Assembly: GCA_041685045.1 (NCBI GenBank)
Contig: JAWLGP010000014.1
Coordinates: forward strand, 57,240 to 121,239
From: Thiohalomonas sp041685045
Lineage (GTDB): Bacteria > Pseudomonadota > Gammaproteobacteria > Thiohalomonadales > Thiohalomonadaceae
Reading direction: 5' to 3'
Length of the DNA: 64,000 bases
This document shows positions 26,701 through 35,707 of the stretch, one piece after another; the stretch's first letter is position 1; every line of letters starts with the position of its first letter. Made by a program: the position numbers and the translations under genes. The notes below the pieces were generated by a model that was not told the DNA's origin, ran no database searches, and worked only from the letters and a program-made list of their open reading frames with translations.

Positions 26701-29549
26701 GCTGCCATGGCCCTCCGACCCTTGCCGTCGCACCATGCAACAGCTCGTGCGATGACCTCGAGCGACCCTTCCCAATCCTCGACTGTCGGAATTTGCACGG
26801 AAGGCGCGGCAAATCCGTTCTCAAGGAACAAGGATGCTCGAAGGCGCAGCATCGCACTCTCGAAGGTGGCTTCGTCAGGGTCCGCTCGATTCTTGTCATA
26901 GAAGGGCAGCGTCCCGTCGCCCATATCTACGCCCGCGGAGTACGTCTCGACAAGGCCGGGAGCCGCGCCCGCTTCAATCAAAGTGTCTGTGAAGACGAAC
27001 CGTCGATCCTCGGGGCGCAGAGGTGCGCCGATAGCTCTTTCAACGTCCGAGAGCACGAGGTCAACCATCTCGCGCTCGAGCGCGACTCCGTAGTGCTCTG
27101 AGTGCATTTCGGCATGCGCCAGGGTGTGCAGAAAGACAAGCAGCTGGTGGAGCAAGTCCACGTCGGCCGGCACGTTCAACCTAAGAAAAGGTCGGTAATC
27201 GCCTTCGAGGCAAAGCCTCGCCCCTATCATCTCACCGGTCAACCGCCGAAGTATTTCGTCCCCCTCGTCTTGTGAGAAGTTGCCATCGGGGCCACGCAGG
27301 ATGCCTTCGACGATGGCGCGAAGGAATCTGGTAAACGGTGGGGCGTCACCTGCGGCTTTTGCAAGGGAAAAAGCATGCATTCGAAGGTCCACTGCACTGA
27401 GCAGCTCTCGAATACTGATGCCGTTATCGGAGTACATTTTTTCAAAGACTGCATCTATTTCACGCTGAGCAAGCTCCAAAACTGCTATAGCCTGCTCACG
27501 ACTGCCCTGCCGTGTCAGGGCGTTTGCCACAGCGAAAGCCTCATCTGCCGAGACAACTAAACGACCATTTCGGACGACGTGACGAAGCGCGCTCTCTGTC
27601 TTCCCGAGTGAGATGAGTGCTAGAGCCACGAGCTCGGCCGACTGCACGAAGAGCACATTGTAGCGAAAGGTCAGACGCTGGGAGAGCAGCAGCAGGCGAA
27701 CGATGTCGGTTGCTGTCCCGACTCTGGTGGCTGCAGCGAGAGTTTCGTCAATATCCGCAAGCAAGACGTCTGGCTCAGCGCCGAGCAGCACAGAATCGTC
27801 GACCCACGCTTGGTTGCAGCCCTGAATCGCCCTCAACTGCTGCTCTTGGCCACCCCTCAGCGCGTGGTAGACCTTGTTCAATACCCCGTAGTCGCCGCTT
27901 TCCCTGGTGCCGCAGAAACCCGCAAGGCGCGCGTGCACCCATTCGTCGATGGTGGATGTCTTGTGAATGACATACTCGGAGAACGACGGATGGTAGATCG
28001 CAGTGTTTTCGGGACTGGCAAGCAGATGCCGAATGCGGACGAGTGTGGATGGCAACACTGCCGATTCGGCAGAGGTTAGCATGCTTGCCAAGTTGCTGAA
28101 CGGGATGCCCCAGCGCATGCGAGCAATGATGCCAAGCAGGTTGACGACATCCGCGTTGGGCACGATGTTGGCCCAGATGGTCTCGTAGTAGTCCTGAATG
28201 GAGCCGCTGAACACCGGCAGCTCACCAATGTCACCCTGGGTGGCTCCGCTGTTTACCAAGTCAGCAAGGTACCGAAGATAGAGCGGGTGCCCCAACGCTC
28301 GGTCGCAAAGCGCCGCAACGATTTCCGTGGTCGCCTTATCCTTGCCCAGAAATTCGACACAAACCCCGTATTGGATGTCTCGGTCGAGAGCAGGGAGGGT
28401 CAGGCGCTCTGCGCCTCGAAGGATTGTTCCGAGGCTGCCGGCAATTGAATCCAGCCCGACGCCAGTAATGACCACCACCAGACCGTCAGGGAGCGTTTGC
28501 GGAAGTAGATTGACGAACCGCTTCAGGGTTTCTTCGCCCGCAGCGGCAGCCTCATTGATGCCGTCAATAAAAAGCACGCCAACCTTGCCTGCCTTCGCGC
28601 AGCGCTCCGCCAAAGATTGAAGTACCTCGTTGGTTTTCTCAATGAGCTGGCTGTACGAAAGCTCCATCAACCTAGCTGGCTTGCCCGTCGCCCGTGTGGA
28701 GAGCAACGAGTTTGCCCAGTCGAAGAAGACCTCAGGCTGGGCTTGATGTGCCGGCATTGAGCCGCGGGCGCTTTCAGTAAAGTGATAGATGCCAAGCTTG
28801 TCCAACTCAGGCGCTTTGGGCCTGAATTGTCGGCAATACGTAGACTTGCCGACGCCGTGTGAGCCCTCGAAAAAGACGTATCCACCGCGCTTGGTGACGA
28901 TTGCAGACTCGAAGATTTCGTCAAAGTCTGGGCGCGTTCCGATTGGTCCGGACTCTGCCCCGTCAGTCGGTTCGTGAGTTAACAGGCCGTTCGCCTCGAG
29001 GAAAGGCTTCAGCATCGCTAAACTCAAGGCCTCGATAGCGCTGTCGATGTTGAGCCGCAGCAGGCCTTTGCAGACGGCACCGACCATGAATGCGGCGCCG
29101 GAGAGACCGTCATAGCTCGACAGGTGCGTACCTGGCTCCACCGACAGGTCCAAGTCGACACCATGCACCGGCTCGGTCAACACCTGCTGAATCTCGCCCT
29201 TGGCTATGTGACCCAGCAGTAGCTTTGCCGCCGGGTAGCCGAATGCGAACCACTTCTCGCCAGGACGCAAGCCATCGGCGTCAATCGGTATGGGCTCGAC
29301 GTCGAGCGGGAGCGGTAGTCGCAGCAGGCAAACATCGAGGTCTTCGTCATGTGGGCCCACGACCACCGTGAACTCGTTTGCGGAAGATCCATCTCCAAAC
29401 TTAACGACGACGGGCTCGCCAGCACACACTGCGCCTTCGACGCAGTGATAAGCTGTGAAGACGAGGTCCGCAGCGATAAGCCATCCGGTCCCAGTATCGT
29501 CCTTGCCAACGACTTGGCAGGTGGCTTGCTTGACTTCCTCTTCAGTCAT
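23718..29549 (-). CDS. avs1B: Trypsin-like protease fused to a STAND NTPase (Avs1B-like phage sensor)
   Basis: A 1943-residue protein. Residues 1-165 are a trypsin-like serine protease with triad His35 (FTAYHC), Asp72 (EDLDVCLL) and Ser150 (YDGLSGAAF). A STAND/NACHT-type NTPase follows, with Walker A EGSHGVGKST at 228-237 and Walker B GVLFIDGINE near 325. The remaining 1400 residues are helical repeats, the usual sensor part of Avs proteins. ATG at 29549 overlaps the MBL gene stop by eight bases. Known Avs NTPases assemble when they bind a phage protein and then activate their effector; here that would be the protease. Confidence 0.8.
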   Translation of the reverse strand: MTEEEVKQATCQVVGKDDTGTGWLIAADLVFTAYHCVEGAVCAGEPVVVKFGDGSSANEFTVVVGPHDEDLDVCLLRLPLPLDVEPIPIDADGLRPGEKWFAFGYPAAKLLLGHIAKGEIQQVLTEPVHGVDLDLSVEPGTHLSSYDGLSGAAFMVGAVCKGLLRLNIDSAIEALSLAMLKPFLEANGLLTHEPTDGAESGPIGTRPDFDEIFESAIVTKRGGYVFFEGSHGVGKSTYCRQFRPKAPELDKLGIYHFTESARGSMPAHQAQPEVFFDWANSLLSTRATGKPARLMELSYSQLIEKTNEVLQSLAERCAKAGKVGVLFIDGINEAAAAGEETLKRFVNLLPQTLPDGLVVVITGVGLDSIAGSLGTILRGAERLTLPALDRDIQYGVCVEFLGKDKATTEIVAALCDRALGHPLYLRYLADLVNSGATQGDIGELPVFSGSIQDYYETIWANIVPNADVVNLLGIIARMRWGIPFSNLASMLTSAESAVLPSTLVRIRHLLASPENTAIYHPSFSEYVIHKTSTIDEWVHARLAGFCGTRESGDYGVLNKVYHALRGGQEQQLRAIQGCNQAWVDDSVLLGAEPDVLLADIDETLAAATRVGTATDIVRLLLLSQRLTFRYNVLFVQSAELVALALISLGKTESALRHVVRNGRLVVSADEAFAVANALTRQGSREQAIAVLELAQREIDAVFEKMYSDNGISIRELLSAVDLRMHAFSLAKAAGDAPPFTRFLRAIVEGILRGPDGNFSQDEGDEILRRLTGEMIGARLCLEGDYRPFLRLNVPADVDLLHQLLVFLHTLAHAEMHSEHYGVALEREMVDLVLSDVERAIGAPLRPEDRRFVFTDTLIEAGAAPGLVETYSAGVDMGDGTLPFYDKNRADPDEATFESAMLRLRASLFLENGFAAPSVQIPTVEDWEGSLEVIARAVAWCDGKGRRAMAAKDQAGLDAVWLFVAETLLPCFAFKLESRIHWESSYFIPETVVPRLYRRIAKLVLDCFPTKAAVLLDAIEHGFDVQLGLYNEGFRKTLNGVLSLFVERSPEGPNADKVFALVLRWRDYVVANVENRHELIPELLQIVQLLARLEAAEEALRTYKSVLAFSMGPSWYKEDQLSIMSDTLEMLPTAFPVHATSLAQIAGLLERATGEMTFQRFIRADKGNFIGQLCRRSLFSDAVRYFQHQSCGTLDELFVQATSGDLDRVSTLVGMRFPGAALEEQAALLALLRHTRGQANWQLRWALLEVYQHGDERHLTDWGREYAAIISELVSSADDLAQAKARVRSIANSLNIERAWLLLRTLVPSLPTDLRPDYVPLLDEVMSKLDERQIEQLTSSFGLRHEQEDRDKTPRFEADTKKPTDDVAEEDAEDDRLFMPGTFGKRSAVKDARIQIETARAQLNRRNFSVATQECIGALQTLQAGGWSVWSNNHSASDADRLISAQVKNADELARLYGPLALEERHTQRWVIASHLISLVGEKVDAAQQAALLEVAIDHVRQIMGDASPAPFAYIGNSAAGTASESLFELLLWTLDHPTWARRDGGAAMVMWLARANGDWLSNLAHLAVSMDSRNRADIASATLDILSREDPAGLWQRIESHIEIGRVVEQCRHVGRFATFMRIAERASKRGVDSAVTAFKTLQERFPENISSLTPAPDLRPPSFVPTTLHMLWRNLSSLGLLTEDTLHAFAAQVADSCSPLAVELACALESLVAGGAREDPNLPTGRWASTVRYALNTALFRSIPASKLRSAEALLRAYNPESLLEPENGRELLANLVACLESGREQNYRPSHADLVFLDLQCFLEMGGRFVHVELTSHLVPPGQPQPVPPISPTFKATELPQPGPYEPIAVCGRVVPTIAYFGSISPAIPTPRFLQVVGAQTSNTVRYHWRHGRTMTSLALSRRHEAALLAIERDALSLPSFWQMRWTLRINGKARAVLSNF

Positions 29550-30723
29550 AGTTGTTCTCTCCCACTTGAATCCAGTCGTTCTCAGCCACATGAACGCTGA
29601 AGGCTGTGCCGGACTTCGAGGTATGTGATTCAAGTTGCCTGGAAGCAGCGGTTTCATAGTTGAAAAATAGGTGTCTCTTGAATGGCGCCGGTCGGTCCAC
29701 GATTTCGGCCAGCACCGCAAAGTCCGGATGACCGTGGCGGCTTCCATCGGATGAGATGAGGAAGCATGGCGAGTCTGCGATCGAGAGCAGCTCCATGCTT
29801 GTGTTGTGGAGGCTCCCGTGGTGAGACACCTTGATCGCGTCAAAAATGAGGGGGGCGGCTGTTGGTTGGAACAACTTTAAGCGGTCTACGACGTCCTCTG
29901 CCCACGCATCTCCCAAGAAGAGCAGTCGGGTGTTACCCTTGACGATGAGGAGCGCGATAGAACTGCCGTTCGGGAGAGATACGTCTGGCGTGTAGACGTC
30001 TGCGAGTCGCCGGCTGCTGTTGGCCGCTATGGGCGTGGCCTGAGGAACGGACGGGGGAGGCAAGATAGCGCACCACATCTCATAAGCATCGTCGATGAGG
30101 TCGCTGGGCTGCGATGAACCCTTGTGACCAAGCTTTCGGACCTCCCTCATCCAAAGGTCGCGCAGCTCCTCAAGTCGGGCGGCCTTCGGCCCGATGACAT
30201 GGATGCTCACGTTGTTTGGCAGAAAGACCGGCGAGCCACCTTCGCTGATGCAACTCGTGCCGTCACCCGAATTCCAGGTGTAGCCGTACTGTCGAAGGAG
30301 CTTGGCGAGTGAACTTCCTTGTCGAGCGCTGATTGGGTTCGGTGACGACGTCGCGATTCCTTGAAAGCCACGCCGCCGAATGGCTTCAAGAACCATCCGG
30401 TCATGCAAGCCGTCAGGCTGCGCTGCCGGTGGCGGCAACGACCGCAGGCTGTTGTGCCATACGGCGTCGACCTCGATGCCGCGTTTGTCAGGGGTGCCGT
30501 TAAGCGAGAAGAACTCCAGAAGGCCGCCGATGTGGTCTGCGTCGATGTGGGTGCAGACGACCAAGTCGAGCCGACCGCCAGCCTTTGCCAGCTGCACCAA
30601 GTCCGTCGCAATGAAGTCTCGGTAGGTACTCGCAAAGCCAGCATCAATGAGGATGTACGTACAGTCAGCGTTAACTAGAAAGGAATCGCCGTTCTTGGCG
30701 GGGTACATCTTCAGTCTGAACAT
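29542..30723 (-). CDS. avs1A: MBL-fold hydrolase of the AVAST type I-like operon (Avs1A-like)
   Basis: A 393-residue metallo-beta-lactamase-fold protein of the ComEC/Rec2-like type. The metal-binding motif is CTHIDADHIGG (His59, Asp61, Asp63, His64), and a second metal region VSHHGSLHN comes in the C-terminal half. ATG at 30723 opens the operon; its stop overlaps the next gene by eight bases (ATGACTGA). Such domains hydrolyse phosphodiesters or related bonds, so it may be a nuclease or second-messenger effector. The pairing with a trypsin-STAND protein is what points to AVAST type I. Confidence 0.78.
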   Translation of the reverse strand: MFRLKMYPAKNGDSFLVNADCTYILIDAGFASTYRDFIATDLVQLAKAGGRLDLVVCTHIDADHIGGLLEFFSLNGTPDKRGIEVDAVWHNSLRSLPPPAAQPDGLHDRMVLEAIRRRGFQGIATSSPNPISARQGSSLAKLLRQYGYTWNSGDGTSCISEGGSPVFLPNNVSIHVIGPKAARLEELRDLWMREVRKLGHKGSSQPSDLIDDAYEMWCAILPPPSVPQATPIAANSSRRLADVYTPDVSLPNGSSIALLIVKGNTRLLFLGDAWAEDVVDRLKLFQPTAAPLIFDAIKVSHHGSLHNTSMELLSIADSPCFLISSDGSRHGHPDFAVLAEIVDRPAPFKRHLFFNYETAASRQLESHTSKSGTAFSVHVAENDWIQVGENNYD

Positions 30724-30921
30724 GCAAGTGGGTGATTAGATGGTTGCGTCTGCGTCCAATGTTCTTATCCCAGCGCGCACAGCCAGCTGTGCTTGCTACT
30801 AAGACTCATTGTCTTTTTACAGGTATAAGGTCGGAATAACCAGCACTGTAATGCCGAAAAGCGGTCATTGGTAAACTTCACTTCCCAGCCTATACAGGAC
30901 GACGGCGCTCGGTCGTCGGAT
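30724..30921. other. Intergenic region upstream of the AVAST-like operon
   Basis: About 200 bases between the first gene of the minus-strand defence operon and the dispersed repeat. The promoter of the operon should be here, but I cannot point to a convincing -35/-10 pair on the minus strand. Confidence 0.35.
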
Positions 30922-30981
30922 GACCGGAACTGGCCGATTTCCGACTGTTCCCCCACTGGCAGGCCGCTTCCGACTTAAAGC
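30922..30981 (-). repeat. Dispersed 60-bp repeat, copy 2
   Basis: On the minus strand this matches 18479-18538 at about 52 of 60 positions. It starts 15 bases behind the stop codon of the repeat-bearing gene at 30996. A shorter relative (CGCTTTAAGTCCGACAG) follows the next gene's stop at about 32620, so three accessory genes here have related 3' flanks. Confidence 0.6.
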
Positions 30982-30995
30982 GGCCGGCCGTGTTG

Positions 30996-32552
30996 TTAGA
31001 TGCGCTTGCGCCGATTCCGAGATCTAGACGGCGGCTTGAAATTGAGAACTGTATAAACTTCGCGAGCTCCTCCAGGGAACTGGCTGCTCGTCGCACTAAT
31101 AAGCCGTTGAACTTCAGACGCATACTCTTCTTCAAGGTCAATTTTGCACGAATGGTAGTCCCCCAATAGTTGGTTTGGCGAGACACCCCAGCCGTCAATG
31201 ATCTTCCGATACCCGTCAAGGATGGCCTCCCTTGTCCATTTCCGAGTCCGATCCAGCTTAATGCCAAGGGCCTCATTAACAGCGGCAGTTCCTCCTGCAT
31301 ATTTGATTACGGCAGCGCCAATGTTAGCGGCTTCCTTGAGAGCAGTGGCGCTAACTTCGGCACTACCACTTCTGGCTAAGTGCCGGCACTGATCAGTTGT
31401 CAGTCCATGTTTATGATAGAAATCCCTATACGCTTCAACGGCCTTCTCCCTATCCCATACCTCGGTACTGTTTTCACTCTGTCCGAGCAGCTTTCGTAGA
31501 TTTCTTATTCCTCCCAACCAAAGCTTGATATATACGGAAATGGTATTGAAAGGCTGGCCATCTCGGTCGGCCCATTTCCCGCGCTTCCTCAACCATTCCT
31601 CCGTAGGAAATCTTCCACCTGGCATTTGTGCGGCAAGCTTGCGGCACGCAACCAACAACTCATCTGCATTGGACCAGTGCGAAGACTCGATGTGCTCATC
31701 TGACTTCTTCTCGAATTGAAATGGCTCGATCAGGCCAATGTATGGTTTGAGAATTTCAGAAAGAGTTTCGTCGCTGAAACAATCTTGGAAATGGATGCCC
31801 AAGAAGTCCTTCCGCCCAAAATGATAGCTTTCCTTGTTCTTTCTCTTCTCCGCGTACCGTGATTCCTCATGACCATTTGGCTTATCCCCCCAGATTTCGA
31901 CGTTTATCCACGCGCCTGATTCATTAAGGAAATGCATGTCGTAATAGGCATATCGGTAAGATGAGTGCTCCGAATAGTCATCAGGATATTTCTCACCCCG
32001 TCTGTGTACGACGCCGCGGGCATAAAGAAAGTTTGATAACGAAGCTTCAGGATGACTTCTCCAGCGCAGCCCACTCCGGGACTCGACAAAGGAACTATTC
32101 TCGAAGTCCCCGACTTCCTGTCGAAGTATTTCCCAAGAATTTCCAAGGTAGTAGACAGCCTGAACTAAAGAACCATGACCATTAGCCTGAAACCAAGCTG
32201 CGGGAGGTAAGTGCGAAAACCGTACTTTGATGGCCTTTGCTTCTCGAATACACCTCTGCCAGGTCCATCTCTTAGTTGGTCCACCTGCGCGCACAATGGG
32301 AGTTGTCGCAATATATTCTGAGTACTCCGCTTTCAGTCCCAGCTCTGCAATTAGAGTTGTTTGGGGCAGTCCAACACGGTACAGATTTGGGTAAAGCGCC
32401 TTAATTTCCTTAAGCGCAGAATAGGTCAGCGCCTTGATCCCACGATGTTCGTAGAGCTCCCTGCAGTAGCCCAAAAGCTCTTGCCGCGACATCAGCGAGA
32501 ACTTACTTCCAACTCGACCCTTTTGGCCTTTCTGGATGTGTGGAGCTTCCAA
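30996..32552 (-). CDS. Possible nuclease with homing-endonuclease-associated-type repeats
   Basis: About 518 residues. Several helical units of 50-60 residues recur (for example RQELLGYCRELYEHRGIKAL, REKAVEAYRDFYHKHGLTT and REAILDGYRKIIDGWGVS), resembling homing-endonuclease-associated repeats that bind DNA. Between them lies a possible PD-(D/E)XK-type core: YYDMHFLNESGAWINVEIWG, then YAEKRKNKESY and FLGIHFQDC. The reading starts at TTG 32552; ATG at 32492 is an alternative. The stop codon lies in ATCTAAC, an integron-like left core. The nuclease assignment is inference from pattern. Confidence 0.55.
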   Translation of the reverse strand: MEAPHIQKGQKGRVGSKFSLMSRQELLGYCRELYEHRGIKALTYSALKEIKALYPNLYRVGLPQTTLIAELGLKAEYSEYIATTPIVRAGGPTKRWTWQRCIREAKAIKVRFSHLPPAAWFQANGHGSLVQAVYYLGNSWEILRQEVGDFENSSFVESRSGLRWRSHPEASLSNFLYARGVVHRRGEKYPDDYSEHSSYRYAYYDMHFLNESGAWINVEIWGDKPNGHEESRYAEKRKNKESYHFGRKDFLGIHFQDCFSDETLSEILKPYIGLIEPFQFEKKSDEHIESSHWSNADELLVACRKLAAQMPGGRFPTEEWLRKRGKWADRDGQPFNTISVYIKLWLGGIRNLRKLLGQSENSTEVWDREKAVEAYRDFYHKHGLTTDQCRHLARSGSAEVSATALKEAANIGAAVIKYAGGTAAVNEALGIKLDRTRKWTREAILDGYRKIIDGWGVSPNQLLGDYHSCKIDLEEEYASEVQRLISATSSQFPGGAREVYTVLNFKPPSRSRNRRKRI

Positions 32553-32626
32553 GCGTCTGACGCTACCCTTGAGCCGGCTTGCCTGGAGCGCCGCGGAAGG
32601 GCAAGCTGTCGGACTTAAAGCGGTTG

Positions 32627-33616
32627 TTATGACTCTTTCCCATTGGCTTGTAACTGCTCAACCTTCTTTTCCATTTGCGCGATACTTTCTCGAAGTACGT
32701 GCGAAGCTTCTGCAGCCGAATTGTTCTTTACACCAAGACTATCGATGAACTCTGAATACTGTTCAAGGCTGTGCAATGTGACGGAGTGCTTTGCTATCTG
32801 TTCTTTAAGTGAGTCAATAAGATCATCCGTGTCTTTTGCCATCGCCTCCGTTGGCACAAACATCTCTTGACTCCGCTGACGCATGTATGCGGTCACTTCA
32901 TCGTACTCCGTCCAAGTACGCAGGAAACGAACGCCTTCGGCGGCATCACCGAGTATCTCCCGAATACCTCCCTCATCTGACTGCGGGCAGCAGATCAGAC
33001 GAATAGAACTATGTGGAAAGACGAAACCACCAGTGGCATTATCGAAGTATCGCCACTCGCGCTCCCACATAAACCCTTGGAAAGACGAGGCTTCTGAAAT
33101 TGGGGTTGTCAAAGGGTAGATCGAGTTAATAAGAGAGGTTAACCGCCCCTTGATGGCCTCATCCTTAATCTCGTTAGTTTCGATGTGCTTCTTTAGAACG
33201 ATGATGTCATTTTTCAATTGTTCGTCGGCATATACACATGGCCTTGCGCCGAGAGCAATCAGTTCGCTCTTATCGAACCCGATGCCGTACCTCTGATCGT
33301 CTTTCCATCGGCGGAAACTCCGATACCGGAAGAAATCGAGTGCAAACGTCGGCGACTCGGTAAGGCAGACGACTTTGGCATCATACCCTCCCTCCTGCTG
33401 ATTGGACTCAGGAACGCAGACTTTGAGAAATCCGTGACCTGGCTCAACTTCACCACCTTCACCGGTCAATATCGAGTTTATCGCCGCCCTCCCTGTCATG
33501 TGAAAGAGAAACGGAGACATGTCTGGCTTTTCGACGGGCGTTAAGAGAAAAGTCGGAGTATCAATTCGGTAATCCGTCCAACGTACGTTTCCCTGTCCTG
33601 GCGAAGGTAATGTCAT
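32627..33616 (-). CDS. AbiGi/DUF2971-like protein, possible abortive-infection factor
   Basis: A 329-residue protein. The first two thirds follow the pattern of DUF2971/AbiGi proteins: FHMTGRAAINSILTGEGG, then VVCLTESPTFALDFF, YGIGFDKSELIALGARP, VYADE and WEREWRYFDNATGG. The C-terminal 90 residues are helical and end in a coiled coil (RESIAQMEKKVEQLQANG). Some members are components of abortive-infection pairs, but their biochemistry is poorly known. It lies 75 bases upstream of the repeat-bearing gene on the same strand, in a run of defence-type genes. Confidence 0.55.
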   Translation of the reverse strand: MTLPSPGQGNVRWTDYRIDTPTFLLTPVEKPDMSPFLFHMTGRAAINSILTGEGGEVEPGHGFLKVCVPESNQQEGGYDAKVVCLTESPTFALDFFRYRSFRRWKDDQRYGIGFDKSELIALGARPCVYADEQLKNDIIVLKKHIETNEIKDEAIKGRLTSLINSIYPLTTPISEASSFQGFMWEREWRYFDNATGGFVFPHSSIRLICCPQSDEGGIREILGDAAEGVRFLRTWTEYDEVTAYMRQRSQEMFVPTEAMAKDTDDLIDSLKEQIAKHSVTLHSLEQYSEFIDSLGVKNNSAAEASHVLRESIAQMEKKVEQLQANGKES

Positions 33617-34201
33617 AGTTCACTCATGGCCAACAGTGATTTCGACGGAGTATTCGTTTCCGGCGTTATGACGGACTCTTGATAACACGGAGCATTCCGC
33701 CCAACCCCAGCTCAGCAACCCACTGATCTAGCAAGAATTCCTGAGGAACCGCTAAAGCCGTCCTGTGTTCTGCGGATTCCGTGTAATACCAGCAAACCGA
33801 GCCACTCGCCCACCCCTATACTGCCGCGGAAGCCCCTCGTTGTCTGTAGGATATTTCCTACAAACGATTAGGTGTCCGTGGACCGGCCTTGATGTGGACC
33901 GATGGACTTGGCGGGCTTGAGGGCCTAGGGCGGCCTTCGACGCGGCTGTCGACGAGGAGGCGGCTGGCGCTGAGCAGGGCCAGGAGCCGGGGAATTTGTC
34001 CGGTTATTTTGGGGCAGCGTCACTAGATTCAGTACGCCGACGGCGGCTTGGTGGGCTGCGCCGGCATCAAAAGCCAATCGCGGCGGGACGCCGCTGCCAC
34101 AGCGCGGCATTTGGGCGGGAGCGCCCGGAGTGGTCGCGGATTTCCGCCTTCGCGGGGATGACCGCTTCTGGCCGGAACCTGACACCGGGTCCACCGGTCG
34201 C
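33617..34201. other. Intergenic region with a short palindrome and a REP-like element
   Basis: No gene is supported in 585 bases; the open frames are proline- and arginine-rich artefacts. A perfect palindrome TGTAGGATATTTCCTACA is at about 33845-33862, and ATTTCCGCCTTCGCGGGGAT at about 34139 resembles the REP-like elements at 20.1 kb. Confidence 0.45.
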
Positions 34202-35260
34202 TTACGACGAAGCCTCGCTACATGTGATCCGGTACTCCGGGAAGTTTGAGAGCAGCAATTCAATGGCTTCGGCGGTGCGCCTGCCCCACATCTTGGTGAC
34301 CGCATACGTGTTGCCGTTGGCGTAAATAAGCTCTTCCGGCTCAACGAAGTACCTTCGAGTACCGGGCTTGTTGCCCTCCGAGAGAAGCTGTTCCGCAAGC
34401 AGTTTCTCGAACTCCTTGGAACTGTGTTCTCCAGGAACCACCCGAATCATGTTCCTTTTCCAAGGTACAGCCGCCCCGACATCCTCTGGGGTGGCTCCGC
34501 TAGCACAGAGGTGCCGAATCACGTGGTAGATGGCTCGGCGTTTCGGTAGCCGGGTGTAGGTGTCCTCACCCGCAACCACATCGTACTTGGTGAAGTCTCG
34601 TGATTGGGTGCGGGCGACCCGCTCAAGGCGCACCTTGTCCCGGATTCGGACCTGGTACTCTTCCGCCTCGGGAAGTGGAATCACCTGCTGGACATCCAAC
34701 AAGAGCTTGTCTCCATCCTGGTACGGTCGCAGGCGGATGCAGCGAATATCGAGACCATGTTCGTTCAGCCACAGGACCGAAGTGGTGATTTCTTTCGAAA
34801 ACTCAGCTGAGGCCAAAACGATGCGGACCTCTTGGGCGAAGCGATCCTCATCAGCCTCATCCCATTCCAGGAACTCCAGCAGCAACGCGCTGGCATCGTC
34901 TTCCCTACCAAGCGAGTTCAGGTACTGCTCGAATACGTCTACCGCGCGATCGAAGGTCATTGTTGACACCATGGCCGCGTACCGGATGGCCTGCAGGTCC
35001 ATGTGGCCGCCATCCTCCGTTCGTTTCAACTCAATCACCACTAGGTTGGCGTCTTTGTCCACCGCCAAAAGGTCAATCCGCCTTCTGCTGTCGTCCCAGC
35101 ATCCAAACTCCTCCGAAATTACCAGCGTCTCCGGGGCGATAACCTCCACCTATTGCTTCAGCATGTTCTGCAGGTGATCGCGCTCGCGGAACCCGGCCTC
35201 GGCAAATGTTGTCGAGCGGAGCGGTAGTAGGCCCGCGCTTGTAAAGTGATAAATGGTCAT
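34202..35260 (-). pseudogene. NucS/DUF91-like nuclease gene interrupted by an amber codon
   Basis: The gene would start MTIYHFTSAGLLPLRSTTF at ATG 35260 and run in one frame to 34202, but a TAG at 35150-35152 follows RERDHLQNMLKQ. Directly after it the frame continues VEVIAPETLVISEEFG, with the nuclease signature RRIDLLAVDKDANLVVIELK (D and ExK residues) and HMDLQAIRYAAMVSTM. A CAG-to-TAG change would explain it. GTG at 35149 could restart translation and would keep the nuclease core (316 codons). It is either a young pseudogene, a restart, or a suppressed stop. Confidence 0.6.
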
Positions 35261-35707
35261 AGGTTCAAATTCGTGAATCGCATAACCGAAGGATACCCGA
35301 TAGCTCGAAATGACAGGACAAATTGAGTGATGTTCAGTCCTCGCGCGATGAGTTCAGGGTACGCCAGTGGAACGTTCTGCAGCCCGCTATGGGAACAAGG
35401 AAAGGGTCGCAGGTTGCCGGACCGTGGCGCCACCGCCAACAACCCTCCAGCCCCTGTTCTTCATAAGAAGGGCTCACTTCGACATGAGCGGTTTTCTCCT
35501 TTTCTCCAGCGTCTGGTCGCAGCCTCGCCCTTCAGGCGTCCCACCTGCTGTGATGCGCGACACTAGAAGTCGGGCTGTTGGGGGAGCACGGACCTTTTGT
35601 TAGGAAATAGCAAAAAAAACGTTTGCAGTTCCTGTTTTGTATTGACATCCGGTAATTATTATGAATCATTGGAGCCATGCTTATAGGCCACAGGATGGCT
35701 AACAGTA
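35261..35707. other. Intergenic region upstream of the radical-SAM cluster
   Basis: No gene is supported. Near the end, ATTGACATCCGG at 35641 contains TTGACA and is followed by AT-rich sequence with TATTATGAAT; this could be part of the cluster's promoter, but the -10 spacing is not ideal. Confidence 0.35.

Noticed and set aside
23718..29843. Start of the trypsin-STAND protein at 29843
   Set aside because: The extra 98 residues overlap the MBL gene and have no family pattern; ATG 29549 begins directly with the protease domain and overlaps the upstream stop by eight bases.
33925..34398. 157-residue minus-strand open frame
   Set aside because: Low-complexity arginine/proline-rich product overlapping the end of the nuclease gene, without a ribosome site.
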